The notes: a model not told the origin generated them from the sequence alone. Positions 46,200 to 58,930 are shown, counted from the first letter of the stretch. The stretch is DNA of 64,000 nucleotides from Gnetum montanum (GCA_015680685.1 MNCI01004895.1:154099-218098); one strand, 5' to 3'. Made by a program: numbers and translations.

Positions 46200-49100
46200 T
46201 TAGCACTGAGGGAGGTCCGTGGGTGGGGCCATGATGCTGGTCTCCGAAGTAGGGCCGTTCTCCACAATGAAGGCCGTGCCGAGGCCGAGGACGATGTGCA
46301 GGTCAAGGTGGCAGTGAAAAAACCAGACGCCCGGGTTATCTGCCACAAAACGAATGGCCACCCACCCTTTGGCCGGCACGTTCACGGTGTTCCGCTTCAC
46401 CGGATCATCCAAATTGAAGTTGGCAGGGTCGGTGCTGGCGTTGAAGTTGCCAAGGCCGCGGCCGACGACGTAAAAATCGTAGCCATGCAAATGCATAGGG
46501 TGGTTCTCGCCGCTGAGCATACCAGTCCCCTGAAGGACCACCTGTACCGTCGAATTGTACGTGAGCACCTTCACTTTGGTGGCATGCTGCGTGAACCACG
46601 TCGACGTCGGCAGGCTCGTGCTCGAGTAGTTGAACGCGGGCGCCGGCGAGTCCGGGAAATCGGTGGTGTAGACGCCGGAGATGTTGTAGTAACGCGCCTG
46701 CAGCAGCGAAGCCGTGGTAGGGAGGGCGAACGAGAGATTGTTCAAGCTCGTCGATAGGACTTGCCCGGACGCAGGGCAGGAGCGGTTGTTTGGCTTGCAG
46801 GCCAGAAAATTTAGGCTCACAGTGTAGAAGAGATTGTACTTCACCTTCTTGGGGACTTTGGCCTTGTACCTGTTACAAATGGTGTTATAAGTTCAATGGT
46901 TTGCAGTGGAGCTATAAATTATATTATTGAAATTGAAATGGAAACTTTTACCTTTTATCTAATTTAGTTAATTTAATTTTTATTTATTTTATTTCTATTT
47001 CATCTACTAAACAAACAACTCCTATGCCCCATACTCCGTATAGTTTTAAGCAGTGTTGAAAAAGGCAAGGCCATTAATTACAAGGCGACTCAATATGAGT
47101 ATGCTTGATTATTTTTTAAAATAAAATTTAAATATTATATGAAATGAAATAACGTTTTATTACGTCTGAAAAACTCATAGGATTTATTGGATAGATATTA
47201 CATTTTCATGAAAAAGAAAGATAGACTTTACAAATTAACCAAGCACTAATGAAAATAAAAATAAATTATATAAATTATTCCTAATTAAAGAAATAACACC
47301 ATTAAACTTTAACTTTTAACTCATTACATAGTATTTAAAAAATGAATAAATTCTTTTATACTAAAAAACGATTATTTAAAAACACATATTGTAAAGTAAA
47401 CTTAAGTATTAGCCTAGATACCCCTAATTCTCCAACTTTTAAAACATTGGTCTTAATACAAATGGAGAACTATACTACTTTTTGTCTCAACAACACTAAA
47501 TTTTTTTTTCTTTTCCTCTATTTTTTCTCTAATTATTGTTTTATTTTGTTATCTTTGAAATTATTTTCCCCTCTTTTTCTTACCGTCACTTTGTCTTTTA
47601 CCGACAGCATCTCAACTATCGAAAGCTAAATAATCCCTGATGTCTCCGAAAAACCTAATTGAAACTGATAAATCATAAGTAATCGCGGTAAAAAATTAAT
47701 TATGCAGACTATAAATGATACAATGTTACAAATACTATAAATTGAATAAGGAAACAGGGAATATTGTGGAAATACTTATGGGCGTCGAGGCTGCGGAGGC
47801 TCGTCTCGAAGCGTTCGCCGACGGCGGAGTCGGTGTGGTCGGGGAGAGTGGCGTTCACGGGGGTGGCGGAGTCGTTGTGGGCGCAGGAGTAGTCAAGAAT
47901 GGCGGTGGTGGTGGACAGCGTCGTGGCAGCGATAGGGTTGGTGATGTAGGCGTGCGCGGCGACGTAGTAGCGACCGCAGCTCTGCTTGGCGGTGACGAGC
48001 ACGTCGGTGGTCTGGCCGGGGCCGAGAACGACGACGTCGGTGGAGTTGGGTTTGGTGTAGAGCGCGTCCACGGCGACGACGGTCATGCTGTGGTTGGCCA
48101 CGGCGATGAACATGTCCACGTTCATGGCGGCATTGATGAGGCGGAGTCGGACAGTGTCGCCGCGGTGAACGGGGACGCGGACGGTGGCGTTGGCGGAGCA
48201 GTTGAGAAAGTCGCCCGGCTGCGAGTTTATGGTGAGGGCGTCGGAGGCGTTGGGAACGGCGCCGGTGTTGGCGGCCTGCTGGATTATGTCCATGGGGTTG
48301 GCGTTCCACCACTCGCCGAACAGGAGGGTGTTTTCGGCGTCCGGAGCAGGGTAGGGGTAGCCGGTGCCTTGATGCGGGTAGATTATGAGGGCGCCGTAGA
48401 CGGTGGCTCGGAGCCACGACGAGTGTCCGTGCCACCACAGCGTGCCGACCTGATCGTGGAGAGTGTAGCGGTAGGTGTAGCTCTTGCCCGGCTGGATCGG
48501 GCACTGGGTCACGAACTCCGGCCCGTCCGCCCATCCCGTCCGTAGCTGCCGGATCCCGTGCCTAAACAATTAAGGGTTAGGTCAATTGTAAGAGTCTTGT
48601 CATATGAAACCGACTTCAAAAGAGATCCTCATACTGAAGGGTCTCAATGATTTTTTCACCGAGAACGCCCTCTTCTGTGAATTTTGACAGTTTTGGGTTC
48701 CAGAAATCACGCTTCTTAAAAAACACACGACAACAAGAATGCTGGTGGTTTCTGTACCTAAAAGTTACATTTCCTTTGAAACTTAACGGCACATCAACAA
48801 ATTGTGGTTGGTTTTTTGCCTGGAATAATGTACATACCGTCACAAAGTCATATTGGAACTCTGTGGTTAAACATGGGTTACTAAAATTTATAATTTACCA
48901 GTAAGCTAGAACGTTACGTTATTATTTTTAGATGTAGGGGTTAAAAAAATTTATTTATATCATATTAAAGCTAATAAACTAGATGCAGAAGCTCACTATT
49001 TCTCAACTGCTATTTAAATTTCCGGTAAGTTCTCATCATCATCTTAAAATTGAGGATGGACTCAACTTCCTCAGGAAAAGCATTTATACATTGTGGTCAA

Positions 49101-50001
49101 GAACCCTTAAGATGAGTTGCATATGTTTCTTTGTTGTGTTGCAATTACTTATTGGAGACAATATTATAATGTTAAAGCAAAAAAATAAAAATAAAAATAA
49201 AAATCTTATGTTATTTATTTTTGCTGTCCTCGTTAGTAATTGTTAATTTGTAGAGTTTATCTTTATTTTTCATAATTTGTAGAGTTTATCTTTATTTTTC
49301 ATAAAAATGTAATATCTGTGAAATAAATTCTATAAATCTTTCGACATAATAATACTTCAATTTCAATAAATACATGCAATCTAATCTCGTACGGTTGATT
49401 TCTTCCACTGTTGCAAGAACACTCATTTCTACCGTCAAACTTATAACATAAATAGCTTCAGTTGCACGTTTGGAAATGACCTTACTTACCAGTGAATGGA
49501 TGCGTTGTATGGGCTCTTGTTAACGACTTTGATGACGAGCGTGTCGCCGGTGAAGGCGTGGATGGACGGCCCTGGGATTTGGCCGTTGACCGTCACCACT
49601 TTCTGTGTTTGGCACAGCCTTGTCATGTTCGAGAACGCAAGCTGCCATGCCACAGGGATAAAATTACAACACAATTCTGAAATAAAGCTGAAATACTGTA
49701 TCTTGGCAAGGTTACATATAAATACTCTCTTCCTTTCTTGATGAACTTAGAAGAGATAACTGAAATGCTGACCTTGGCAAGCTAGTATATAAATAATATC
49801 TTCGTTTTTACGAATTTAGAAGAGATACGAAACTGGTATAATTTCAAATGATAAAAAGTAAAACCTCATACTTACTACAAACTTATAGTTGCGGGTGACA
49901 CCGGATATGGGTGCAGGGTGGGATGCAGAGGTGGTAGCGGCGAAGACGGAGAGCAGAAGCACAGCAACTGAGACTCCGGCAGCAGCCTTGAAGCTCTCCA
50001 T
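46200..50001 (-). CDS. Laccase (multicopper oxidase), four exons, apparently intact
   Basis: Plant laccases are secreted p-diphenol:O2 oxidoreductases that oxidise phenolics such as monolignols in the cell wall. Exons (minus): 50001-49876, 49641-49490, 48561-47776, 46869-46200, giving 577 residues without a stop, normal for the family. All junctions are GT/AG, with phases 0, 2, 2. Residues 1 to about 27 form a signal peptide. Copper ligands are all present: HWHG (His92, His94), WWHGHSS (His137, His139), HPMHLHG (His478, 481, 483), and HCHLDLH (His540, Cys541, His542, His546) with Leu551 at the axial type-1 position. Ends DLPQC. Exons are GC-rich, unlike the flanks. Exon 3 is long: the part from HG to the Ser-Leu-Asp-Ala-His-Lys junction lacks two introns commonly found in laccases. 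The isoform cannot be assigned, and the splice sites are my prediction. Confidence 0.93.
46870..47775 (-). other. Laccase intron 3 (phase 2)
   Basis: 906 bases, AT-rich. Donor GTATTT at 47775, acceptor GTAACAG ending at 46870. It splits a Lys codon in SLDAHK-YKAKVP. The short open frame at 47342 inside it is AT-rich noise. Confidence 0.85.
48562..49489 (-). other. Laccase intron 2 (phase 2) with an exact 29-bp tandem duplication
   Basis: 928 bases. Donor GTAAGTAAG at 49489, acceptor TTTAG ending at 48562. It splits the Trp codon of the HWHG motif, the usual second intron position of laccases. The plus-strand unit TAATTTGTAGAGTTTATC... is exactly repeated at 49244-49272 and 49273-49301. Confidence 0.87.
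49642..49875 (-). other. Laccase intron 1 (phase 0)
   Basis: Donor GTAAGT at 49875-49870, acceptor GGCAG ending at 49642. It separates YKFV from [10 protein letters not shown]. Confidence 0.85.
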
Positions 50002-50310
50002 TGTTGCAGGAATGAAGCAATGCCTGAGCTGCTCACGCCTGATATTTGTTCATGCGATGGCTGTGCCTCACCATTTCAGCGGATCTCCCGAAGTATTTGT
50101 ACAAGGATCAACTTGGAGTAGTGTGATAATTAAATCAATAATCCTGCCCAGCCAGCTCTTAAATATTAAAAACTTGGTCCGAAAGCCACTGAAATTGATT
50201 GATAAGTCGCGTTGTATGATAGAGAAAATGAGTATGATAACCACGTAAATGCCGGCGAAGCTGCAGGTATAGAAGCTCAGGGATCTGTTTGGTCATAGAT
50301 TTATAGTCGT
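50002..50310 (-). promoter_or_regulatory. Laccase 5' flank with candidate TATA box
   Basis: CTATAAATCT on the minus strand (50307-50298) is the best TATA-like site, about 300 bases before the ATG. A weaker TTTAATATTTAAGAG lies at 50156-50170. No clear AC element (ACCWACC) was found near either, so lignin-type MYB control is not supported by what I can see. The transcription start is unknown. Confidence 0.35.
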
Positions 50311-52650
50311 GGCGCTGCACCCCTTCACTGAAGAAGACGCTTTCAACTTCAGCACAGTTGTTGGCGTTACATTAACAGTTTTTAGAACTCACTTCAGCGG
50401 TTTAGAAACTGCATGTTGCGTTTTGAACAATTGTTTCAGTAGTGTTTTGCACGCGTTTGACTGGATGAACTTGTGACGTGTCTTGAATTTCTTCATTTCT
50501 TATAGACATCACTTGTTTGCTCTGCAAGTAGCAACGTTTCAGGCCCTGGCATCAGTCACATGGGATTGGGAGGCAGCTCTTTGCTTCTATTGGAAATCTG
50601 ATTTCCCAAGCAAAACAGCTGTTCGGTATCGCTGATCTAAAAACGACCAGACCACGATTCCGTTAAATAGAATAGCGTAACTTAGCTGGTTTGACAGCGG
50701 TATTTATCATTCATGTCAATAAACATGCTTTTATTCAGATAAGCCATAAACCTGAAGCAACGGAGCAGACACGGAAACCGGAAATGCTGGGTCAGGGACT
50801 ATAACTGGAGTTCGACAGTACAAGTCCAATTAACACGTTCTGAGTTTGACGGGGTAACCAGAAGCTTGAACTTAAAAGAGGTTTTTTAATTCAAATGTCA
50901 ACAGTTGGGATAATAATGGTTGCGAGTAATAACCGTGCATAACCTCTGATTATAAAACAATATATCAGTACTTCGGAGACTGTATCCATGGATGTTAGGC
51001 TTCCCATTAAGGCAGAGGCCAACTAAGATTTGATTTACAATATCTGTCTGTGTAGCTCATACCATGGCCGTTCACAGCAGCGGGCATGGCATGGTAAAGG
51101 TATATAAAAATGCTTCCTATATGATGGCTTCAGGTCTCATTGTAAGGCCAATTCCTAACCTTGTTTAACAAAGTACGTTAATTTCATTGAAGATACATCA
51201 TCTTTCAAACCTTACTTCTAACCTATGCGCCGGACATTCGCTTGCCAAGAAAATCTCACGAATCGTTCACGGTGGATTTGGGCACGCATACAGAAACATG
51301 TAAAATCCGCATTGGGTACGTAAATTATAATTTTTTGTCTGATTTTCAACTTTCAACGAAAACATTCATTGTCGGTTAAAATCTTACCTATTTTTACTGC
51401 AAATGGCGTCCAATCTTACCTGTTTCCTGCAAATTGCTTCCGCGTCCAATACCTTTTATTTACAGAATCTCCTTCTATTCCCCCTTTTATTTACAGCCCT
51501 CCTCCTATTCCAGTGGATTTTAGTGGATTTTCGTATCAATTGAGTTGCCTATTTTGCTTATTTAGTGGATTGGTTTCGTATGTTTATTCATTGGCCATGG
51601 CCATCTCATGTTAGTTTCATATAATGGCTGTGATTCGGGCCAATCAAAAATGCACAACCTCTAAGGGAAGGGAATCAGTTGGTTACAAAACTGCTGTGAG
51701 GCCTCTCTCCCTCTGCAAGTGCAAACAGAATAGTCAAAGTGTTACACTTGTTCAAAGTTCAAACAAAATTTATCTCTGAATTTCCTGCTATTCCAACTCT
51801 ATAAAGTGAGCCCATAAGCGCAAAACATGTCGTGAACTTGCGAAGAGCATTACTAACAGCTGAAGCAGATAGAGCTTTGTTAAAATGGTGGTGGGAAGGG
51901 ATTCTTGATGTTAAAATCTGATAAAATTTATTGGCTTATATGCTTGGTATTAGTTTTCTACTTTTATTCTATTTGCAGTCGTATTTACATGGACGACATA
52001 AATTTCAAATGCCATGAACGCTGTCATTTTCTGCTTTCTGTATCAAGCATGTCTCAACATTTAGTGTGGGTCAGGAAGATCATACAATCTTTTCTTTAGG
52101 ATACATTTAATGTCTGCATTATGCTAAAAATTTCAAATTGTTTCAACTTTCAAGTATAACAAGATTTTTATTGTTTTGCTTGAATCATTGGCCTTAGTTT
52201 CCTTTGGTGTATGCACATGACTTTGATGTGTTATGCTAATGTTTTGATGTGCAATGTGATGTTGTGAAATATTTACGTAAAAACTACACAAAATTGCAAG
52301 TCATGCACAAGGGTAAATTTGTAAAAATGCCACACAAAAAAATAGTTCAGATATGTTTGTCTAGTTGCATAGCAGATTCTTCGATTTCTACTTCCATTGT
52401 TTGTCTAGTTACGTAGCAGATTCTTCAATTTCTACTTTCATTTACTGCAAAATAAATGCATGACACTGATTGCACCACTTCAAACTTTTTTGTTTGGTAA
52501 CTATGATTCCTCAACACAACTGCATAATTTTTGCACAGAGCCTTCACATGGTTGTGCCGTGAGTGCATACCATTATTCTCCTCATTCTGGATGTAAATAA
52601 AAATATTTTTATATTATTTAAAGCTATGTTTTTTGAGTCTCATGCTTGTC
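50311..52650. other. Intergenic DNA, no gene recognised
   Basis: Mixed-composition, AT-leaning DNA. It holds a 44-bp tandem duplication (52354-52441). Small open frames at 51369 and 51905 have no homology that I recognise and no coding bias. It probably includes the distal laccase promoter. Confidence 0.6.
52354..52441. repeat. 44-bp tandem duplication
   Basis: Copies 52354-52397 and 52398-52441, starting TGTTTGTCTAGTT. They differ at about four positions, all transitions. One covers GCAT/ACGT after TAGTT. Confidence 0.85.
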
Positions 52651-53099
52651 TGTCAACTGTTAGGCACACCAATATGGTTAGAAGTTAGAATCAATGATCA
52701 TCGAATATACAACATTTGTAGCCTTACATTAAGGAGCTGGTAAAGAAGTTTTTATGCTCTTTCATCTCAATCCCGAGATGTCTCTCATCAATTAGTTCTT
52801 CTTTGGCAAGTACTGGCAACCTTGATGCCAAAAAAAAAAAAATTGATTCCATTTTGGACGGACGTCCACACATTGCATATTCATTTCGTTATGAAGTTAA
52901 AATGCAATGCTATCAAAAGGTTTTAGGAGTCAAGATTCGATTTCAGTGTGATTGGCAAAAGCAGGTCCACAGTGCTTATATATAGTGTCATGAAGTTAAA
53001 TTAACAGTATTAAGCACGTTTTATTATTACAACCCTTACTTACAACGCAACTTCTTGAACGTTAATTATAATTTTTAGCTTTTGCTCTCACAGATTCAA

Positions 53100-53992
53100 A
53101 TTATAATTTAGCTCCTATTTGTAGACGTGCAGTAAAAATGATAGAAATGATTTATCCAAATATATTTTGGACTCCTTGTTATGTTCATTCTTTTAATAAT
53201 ACACTTTGTGATATTGGTAAAATTGATGGAGTGAAAAAGCTTATTATAGATGCAAGAGACATACAAATTTTCATTTGCAATTATCATTATTCAAATTCCT
53301 TGTTCAGGAATGTAGCAAAAATAAGATTTTCAAAAAGCTTATAGAAACAAGGTAATAGAATACAAAAATTTATATTGTGTGTTTTTTAGAAATTTGATTT
53401 ATTAATGTTAAACTAATTATAAATTTTGTAAAATAGGTATGCTTCATATTTCATAATGTTGGAGAGAATGCAGAGATACAAGAATCATTACAAATAATGG
53501 TTATAACCAGTAAATGAAAGAACTAGGAGGAAGCCAACACAACTATGGGAAAGAGTGTCAAAGAAAAGATTTTATAGCTCTCTTGATTTTTATAATGCTC
53601 AGTTACTTCTATTGATTCTAAAAAGATGGAATGCTACAAATACCCCATTGCATATGGTTGCATATGCATTAAATATTAAGTGGTATTCTTCAAAACATAG
53701 AGATAAAAATCCAACAAGGCTTTGTGGTGATTTTCATGTAAGAACAGGTTCTTTAGAATATGTTAAACGATTATATTCACCTTGTGAGGCTAGCTTAATT
53801 AGAAAGGAATGGCTTCAATTTACTAAAGGACATATAAAAGCATTTTAAATGTGAAGATGCTATACTTGATATGGATGTAATAGTTCAAGAAGATCAGTTG
53901 GATGGTGGAGTTTGCATGGTGGAGATACTCCTAGACTTCAAACTTTAGCAGTGAAGCTTCTTTCTCAGTACTATAATCAGTTTTTTCATTAA
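53100..53992 (+). pseudogene. hAT-type transposase remnant
   Basis: Two blocks. At 53114-53343: RRAVKMIEMIYPNIFWTPCYVHSFNNTLCDIGKI and DARDIQIFICNYH, which fit the 'IFWTPC-x-x-H...DIGK...VKK...I-x-x-F-I-x-N-H' stretch of plant hAT transposases. At 53555-53992: TPLHMVAYALNIKWYSSK, a later WWSLHGGDTPRLQTLAVKLLSQYYNQFF (53894-53990) like the C-terminal hAT dimerisation region, then TAA. They are in different frames and separated by stops. The RNase-H-like catalytic residues cannot be assigned. It may start upstream (open frame at 52803), but I cannot support that. The assembly gap follows closely. Confidence 0.65.
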
Positions 53993-54086
53993 ACATATAA
54001 CAAATATTAATATGTATTAATTTTCTTAATTAATTTATGAAATGTGATGTTTGAAAACTTGAAATAGTGATGTTTTATATATCATG

Positions 54087-54647
54087 NNNNNNNNNNNNNN
54101 NNNNNNNNNNNNNNNNNNNNNNNNNNNNNNNNNNNNNNNNNNNNNNNNNNNNNNNNNNNNNNNNNNNNNNNNNNNNNNNNNNNNNNNNNNNNNNNNNNNN
54201 NNNNNNNNNNNNNNNNNNNNNNNNNNNNNNNNNNNNNNNNNNNNNNNNNNNNNNNNNNNNNNNNNNNNNNNNNNNNNNNNNNNNNNNNNNNNNNNNNNNN
54301 NNNNNNNNNNNNNNNNNNNNNNNNNNNNNNNNNNNNNNNNNNNNNNNNNNNNNNNNNNNNNNNNNNNNNNNNNNNNNNNNNNNNNNNNNNNNNNNNNNNN
54401 NNNNNNNNNNNNNNNNNNNNNNNNNNNNNNNNNNNNNNNNNNNNNNNNNNNNNNNNNNNNNNNNNNNNNNNNNNNNNNNNNNNNNNNNNNNNNNNNNNNN
54501 NNNNNNNNNNNNNNNNNNNNNNNNNNNNNNNNNNNNNNNNNNNNNNNNNNNNNNNNNNNNNNNNNNNNNNNNNNNNNNNNNNNNNNNNNNNNNNNNNNNN
54601 NNNNNNNNNNNNNNNNNNNNNNNNNNNNNNNNNNNNNNNNNNNNNNN
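54087..54647. other. Assembly gap (561 N)
   Basis: Run of unknown bases. Frames reported across it are meaningless. It lies just past the hAT remnant, so the element's 3' end may be in the gap. Confidence 1.
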
Positions 54648-57600
54648 TATGATATATGAGATTTAATTTTTTAAAAAAGTTAATATATTTAAATTTTCTC
54701 TATCACGTCCCCGGCTACGAATCCGTACCCACTTTTTTTTAAGGTACATGTACCCAACATGTTCAGAATCACGAATCCTCGATTCCTCGCTTCCACGAAT
54801 CGGATTCTTTTGATGCATAGCTTCTAACCTTCAAAATTTGTATTTGGTTTAAATCATTATAGTTTAAACACAATTAAATCATTCACCTACTGTAATGGGT
54901 AAGCCCAGACAAAAGTTTTGTTTATTGTTACTTTTTAGTATAATCTAATTTTATACTTTGCTTACTATTATTTTTACTTTATAATTCTTTAATGTTATTC
55001 ATTATTCACATAGGGAAGAAGCTTCAACCTATGGATGTTACAACAATATTTGATCTACTCTTATATTATAACCTGAAGTAATACCTTTCACAATGTTCCT
55101 TTTCCTTAAAAAGAGGGAATCTTATTTTATAGGGCATTAAACCTAGTACAACCAATGACTAGCACTCTTTTTACTAACAAAAGATGCATATTTGCAAACC
55201 ATAAAAACAAAGCATAGAAGATGAAGAACATATGTTTTTTATTTTGCCAACCTTTAGCTCACATTCCAATGAATTATACTATTAATTGCAATCTATTGAT
55301 TGCTTTCTTTCAAATTGACTCTATCTGGGGCATTACATCAATGATGTTTTCAACTTTCCAGTAATTGGTATAAAACTTTTAAAAACTAAAATAATTTTAT
55401 ACAATAATGATAAGCCTTCTATCTTATGTTGTGTTAACTATTAGATTGTAAAAAGGTAACATGAGCAATAAATCAATGTGATAGCCATGCAAATACTCCA
55501 ATGAATGCTAAATTTTTTAAGATATGAAAATTTTCATAACAAAAATATTAAAAGAAGACTTGGACTAGAAACTATAATAATAGAATCTTACATAATATGA
55601 CCATGTTCAAATAAGTTCAAATAATGAGCCACTCAAAAAGGACTACCACATCGTAGTTCTTTGAAAACTAGAATAGATATGAGATGATAGTTGGAGTAGA
55701 TATGAAAAATTGTAAAAGAAAAACAATACTTTAATTTTTGATATATAGGTGAATGATAAAAGAGAATTCATGTAAGTGATCTCATACTTTTGAAACAAGG
55801 CTAAGATGATGATAATAATGAGGAATAACATGAATTTAGTGGTCAAAGAATTGATCTCCATATACAATTACATAAGAATGTTTAAATCTTTCTTTAGTCA
55901 TGTTAAATGATTGAAACTATGCACTAGAAGATTTCGTTGAAAACCTAACATAATATGGTTTTGTTTCTTACTCATAAAATTTTAGGATTAAAAGGCAAAG
56001 AGGAAACTAACTATGGATTATAAAAGCAAGTGAACTACAGATGAAGATATATTTCCTTTTATGAAAACATAAACATCAGTGACAGCATACCTTAACTAGT
56101 GGACTTGTTGATATGTATAATTGCTTGCAAGTTCATGTTGTGCTTAAGATATCATTATGTTCTACTTATAGATTTGATGCTAATACCCATTAAAAATACA
56201 TAATTAACAATCAAAATCGTGAAGGGATCCTTTGGTATTAGTATTGGGCAATAATTATAGAAGGGCCCATCAGTCAAAGCTACTTGCATGAGATTTCGTT
56301 ATGGGTGGAGGTTTCCTGGGAGATTTGGCTTAGATAATATACTCATACATTTTTGAAAACTACCTACACTCTTCCTACAAATGCATCTTGAAAGCATTCA
56401 CCAACTCTCACTTGTGGAAAAATATTCATGAATGCACGACAACAACATTTAACACTCATGACTCCTTGCACGATGAGCCAATGTGATGCCTGTAAACTAT
56501 GTGTTCTTTTGCTTTTCTGAATATGCATACCCTCTATTTTATATAAACTTTATGATATTGTACATGATTATTTTTTGGTTTTTCGTTTCAATGCCCTATA
56601 GGAATGCTTGGGACCTTTCAATTGGTTTGGATGTTCATCTATTTTTCTTGAGTATCTTCTACCCTCTATGATGATACTACTATTGTAATTGTTGATTTGG
56701 GGGTTCACCCCTCTTGTTACATAAATGACCAAACTTTCCTTCAAAAAAATAATCAAAATTGTGAACATCAAACATTAATTTTAGAAATAATGAAACTACA
56801 TTATGGCACATGCTTTCAAGATATCATTCAAGAAAACTCAGGATTATTTAGAGGGTAAATAATAAGGACATGATTTATTTAAAGAATGTAAAAGTGATGT
56901 GTATTATAATTTCAATGAGTTTATTAGTGAGAATTGCAACTTGCATACTATAAGTTGCTAGGTTCAACTTTTACAAGTAAAAGTCAAAAAATATACATAA
57001 GATGAAACATTTAAATGATATTAGGAAAAGTATATTGAGTATTAGTGATAGGGTTCCCTTAAGTCAAGACTATAAGAAGTGTATCATTAGAACATAATGT
57101 GATATGTTTATAAAGTTCTATGTGGACAATATATCTTATGGTGCACTTATGTTTCAATTATTTTGGGTTCAAAGATAAAAAAGATGTACTTATGTGGACA
57201 TGAGTTTCCTTTTTCCATTTACCTCTATGAAGAGGTATATCTTTGTTTATTTGTAGTTTCTTCAAATAATCTTGGATCATTTTTTTTCATGTCTTCTTTA
57301 TGGCTTTCTTAGAATAGTGATTTAGCAATTTTTATTGAGGGTGCTATGGTTCTAGGCTGCTATTTGAAATTTTTATTGTTGAACTTGCTTCTTTACCCAC
57401 ACTCATCCCTAATGTGGGAATCCTTCTTTACTTTGCAACATTCAAAGATGTTGCGCATCATTTATGAAGAACACCCTAGTAAGTTCTTATCCATTTTCCA
57501 TAATAATGATGCCTTATGACTACTATGCATCCCATTTGGGAATGCTCTAATATCTCCAAAATCTAAAAAAGAACTCATCTATGAGATTTTACAAGGTTTT

Positions 57601-58034
57601 ATAGCATTGGCAACCTAATGCTAATTCTCCTCCATTCGTATCCAAGCTTGGGATTAGCATTGATGAAGTTTAATAATGATCTTATCATTGAAGGGATAAA
57701 GGCACTAGGATGAAAGTTGAGTATATAATTTTTAAAGTGATTTTTTCCTTTTTGAATTTCATGAAAATGCTAATGTACTAGATTTTAAGATTAGACGTTC
57801 ATGGAAAAATAGAGGATTTTTTTCTTGATCTTTCATCTTGGAGTTATGATTTGAAGGTTGTAAAAGCTAACTTAAGAGTTCCTTTTGGTAAAATTTCTTG
57901 ATCTTCCCCTCCATCTATAGCATTTTGATCAAAAAATGGTTAAACTAATTGGAAAATATATTATACAAGATAATCAAAAGTCTTATTAACATGAATTAGT
58001 AGAAGGGCTTTTATTCCAATTCATATTATAATGT
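54648..58034. other. AT-rich region, nothing recognised
   Basis: 3.4 kb without a supported gene. Near 54711-54812 repeated GAATCC/GGATTC/CACGAATC blocks form a weak inverted set. At 56690-56760, a GGGGGTTCACCCC hairpin followed by an A-rich run resembles the 3' tail of a plant LINE, but no LINE coding sequence precedes it. The short frames at 55643, 56483 and 56568 lack support. Confidence 0.5.
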
Positions 58035-58930
58035 TGATGAGTCATGGCTAATTGGATTGCATTGACATGAATGCATTGTCATGATCCTATTGGTGCGTAC
58101 GCATCAATGTGATCCTTTTAATGCATACCCATCGATGCATGGTTTGATGCATCAACACAATGTCTAGTCTTACCTATATAAATGAGCACACCCACTACAC
58201 TTATGACATTCATTCATTCATAGCTTAGCTAAACTTTTACAATTTGTTTATTTGAGAGTTAGAATATTTTCTAATTGCCCGTAATAGGAGTTGAGAAGTG
58301 TACAAATCTTTATTCGAGCACCGATGTACCTAGACACTTCGGTGTGAACGACACTAAAGAAAAGCTTCTTAATAAACCTTGCATCACTTGGAAGTAGCTT
58401 AATATCTCCTTAATGCATTTATTATTCATGCAATTTATGTTCATGATTTTAACTGATTAATTAATAACAACTAATTAATGCACATAAGTATGACTATCTC
58501 AAACATTGACACTTGGTAATCCCAATAGTGTTTACTCCTAGTAATCCAATAGTGATGCAATGTGTTTAGGATGTGTATGGCGAATGAGAACATATACTTA
58601 TGTTAGGATTATTTAGGCATTAAGTAGTTCTTAGATTAATTAAACATTTAATTACTATGTTTTCTATACTTAGCTGAACTTAATGAAAAACATAAAAGTT
58701 ATAAAATCATGTCCCTTATTTACACTTAACCATACCCATGAACCTCACAAGTGTAACTAGGAAGATAACAATCGCATCCTTGAAATTCATTGCCTAGTTT
58801 TAGTGTACTTCGAGAGCTAAAGTCTACAAAATTCAATTGAATCTCTTAGTGAACACTAGTAACTCGTATGGTTGGATGTAGGGACTACTCACTGCTAATC
58901 ATTGGTTCCATTTTTAGGGACTACTCATCA
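58035..58930 (+). repeat. 5' LTR of element E
   Basis: TGATGAGTCATGG to CTACTCATCA, about 896 bases. TATA box TATATAAA at 58175-58182. The U3 holds perfect short palindromes TGCGTACGCA, CATCGATG and TGATGCATCA (58090-58155). Confidence 0.78.

Noticed and set aside
46161-46757. Plus-strand open frame (198 codons) over laccase exon 4
   Set aside because: Same reason: it mirrors the exon and has no recognisable motif.
47893-48534. Second minus-strand frame (213 codons), Arg/His-rich, over laccase exon 3
   Set aside because: An alternative frame of the laccase exon that lacks copper motifs.
47715-48545. Long plus-strand open frame (276 codons) over laccase exon 3
   Set aside because: Shadow of GC-rich laccase coding DNA. 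Val/Gly/Asp-rich composition with no domain, and exactly within the exon.
51099-51106. TATATAAA on the plus strand
   Set aside because: A good TATA string, but no gene starts downstream in a sensible distance.
54067-54666. Open frames of about 190-200 codons
   Set aside because: They consist of the unknown bases of the assembly gap.
56690-56765. Possible LINE 3' tail (GGGGGTTCACCCC hairpin then A-rich)
   Set aside because: No RT or other LINE coding upstream, and the A-run is short. Kept only as a remark in the region entry.
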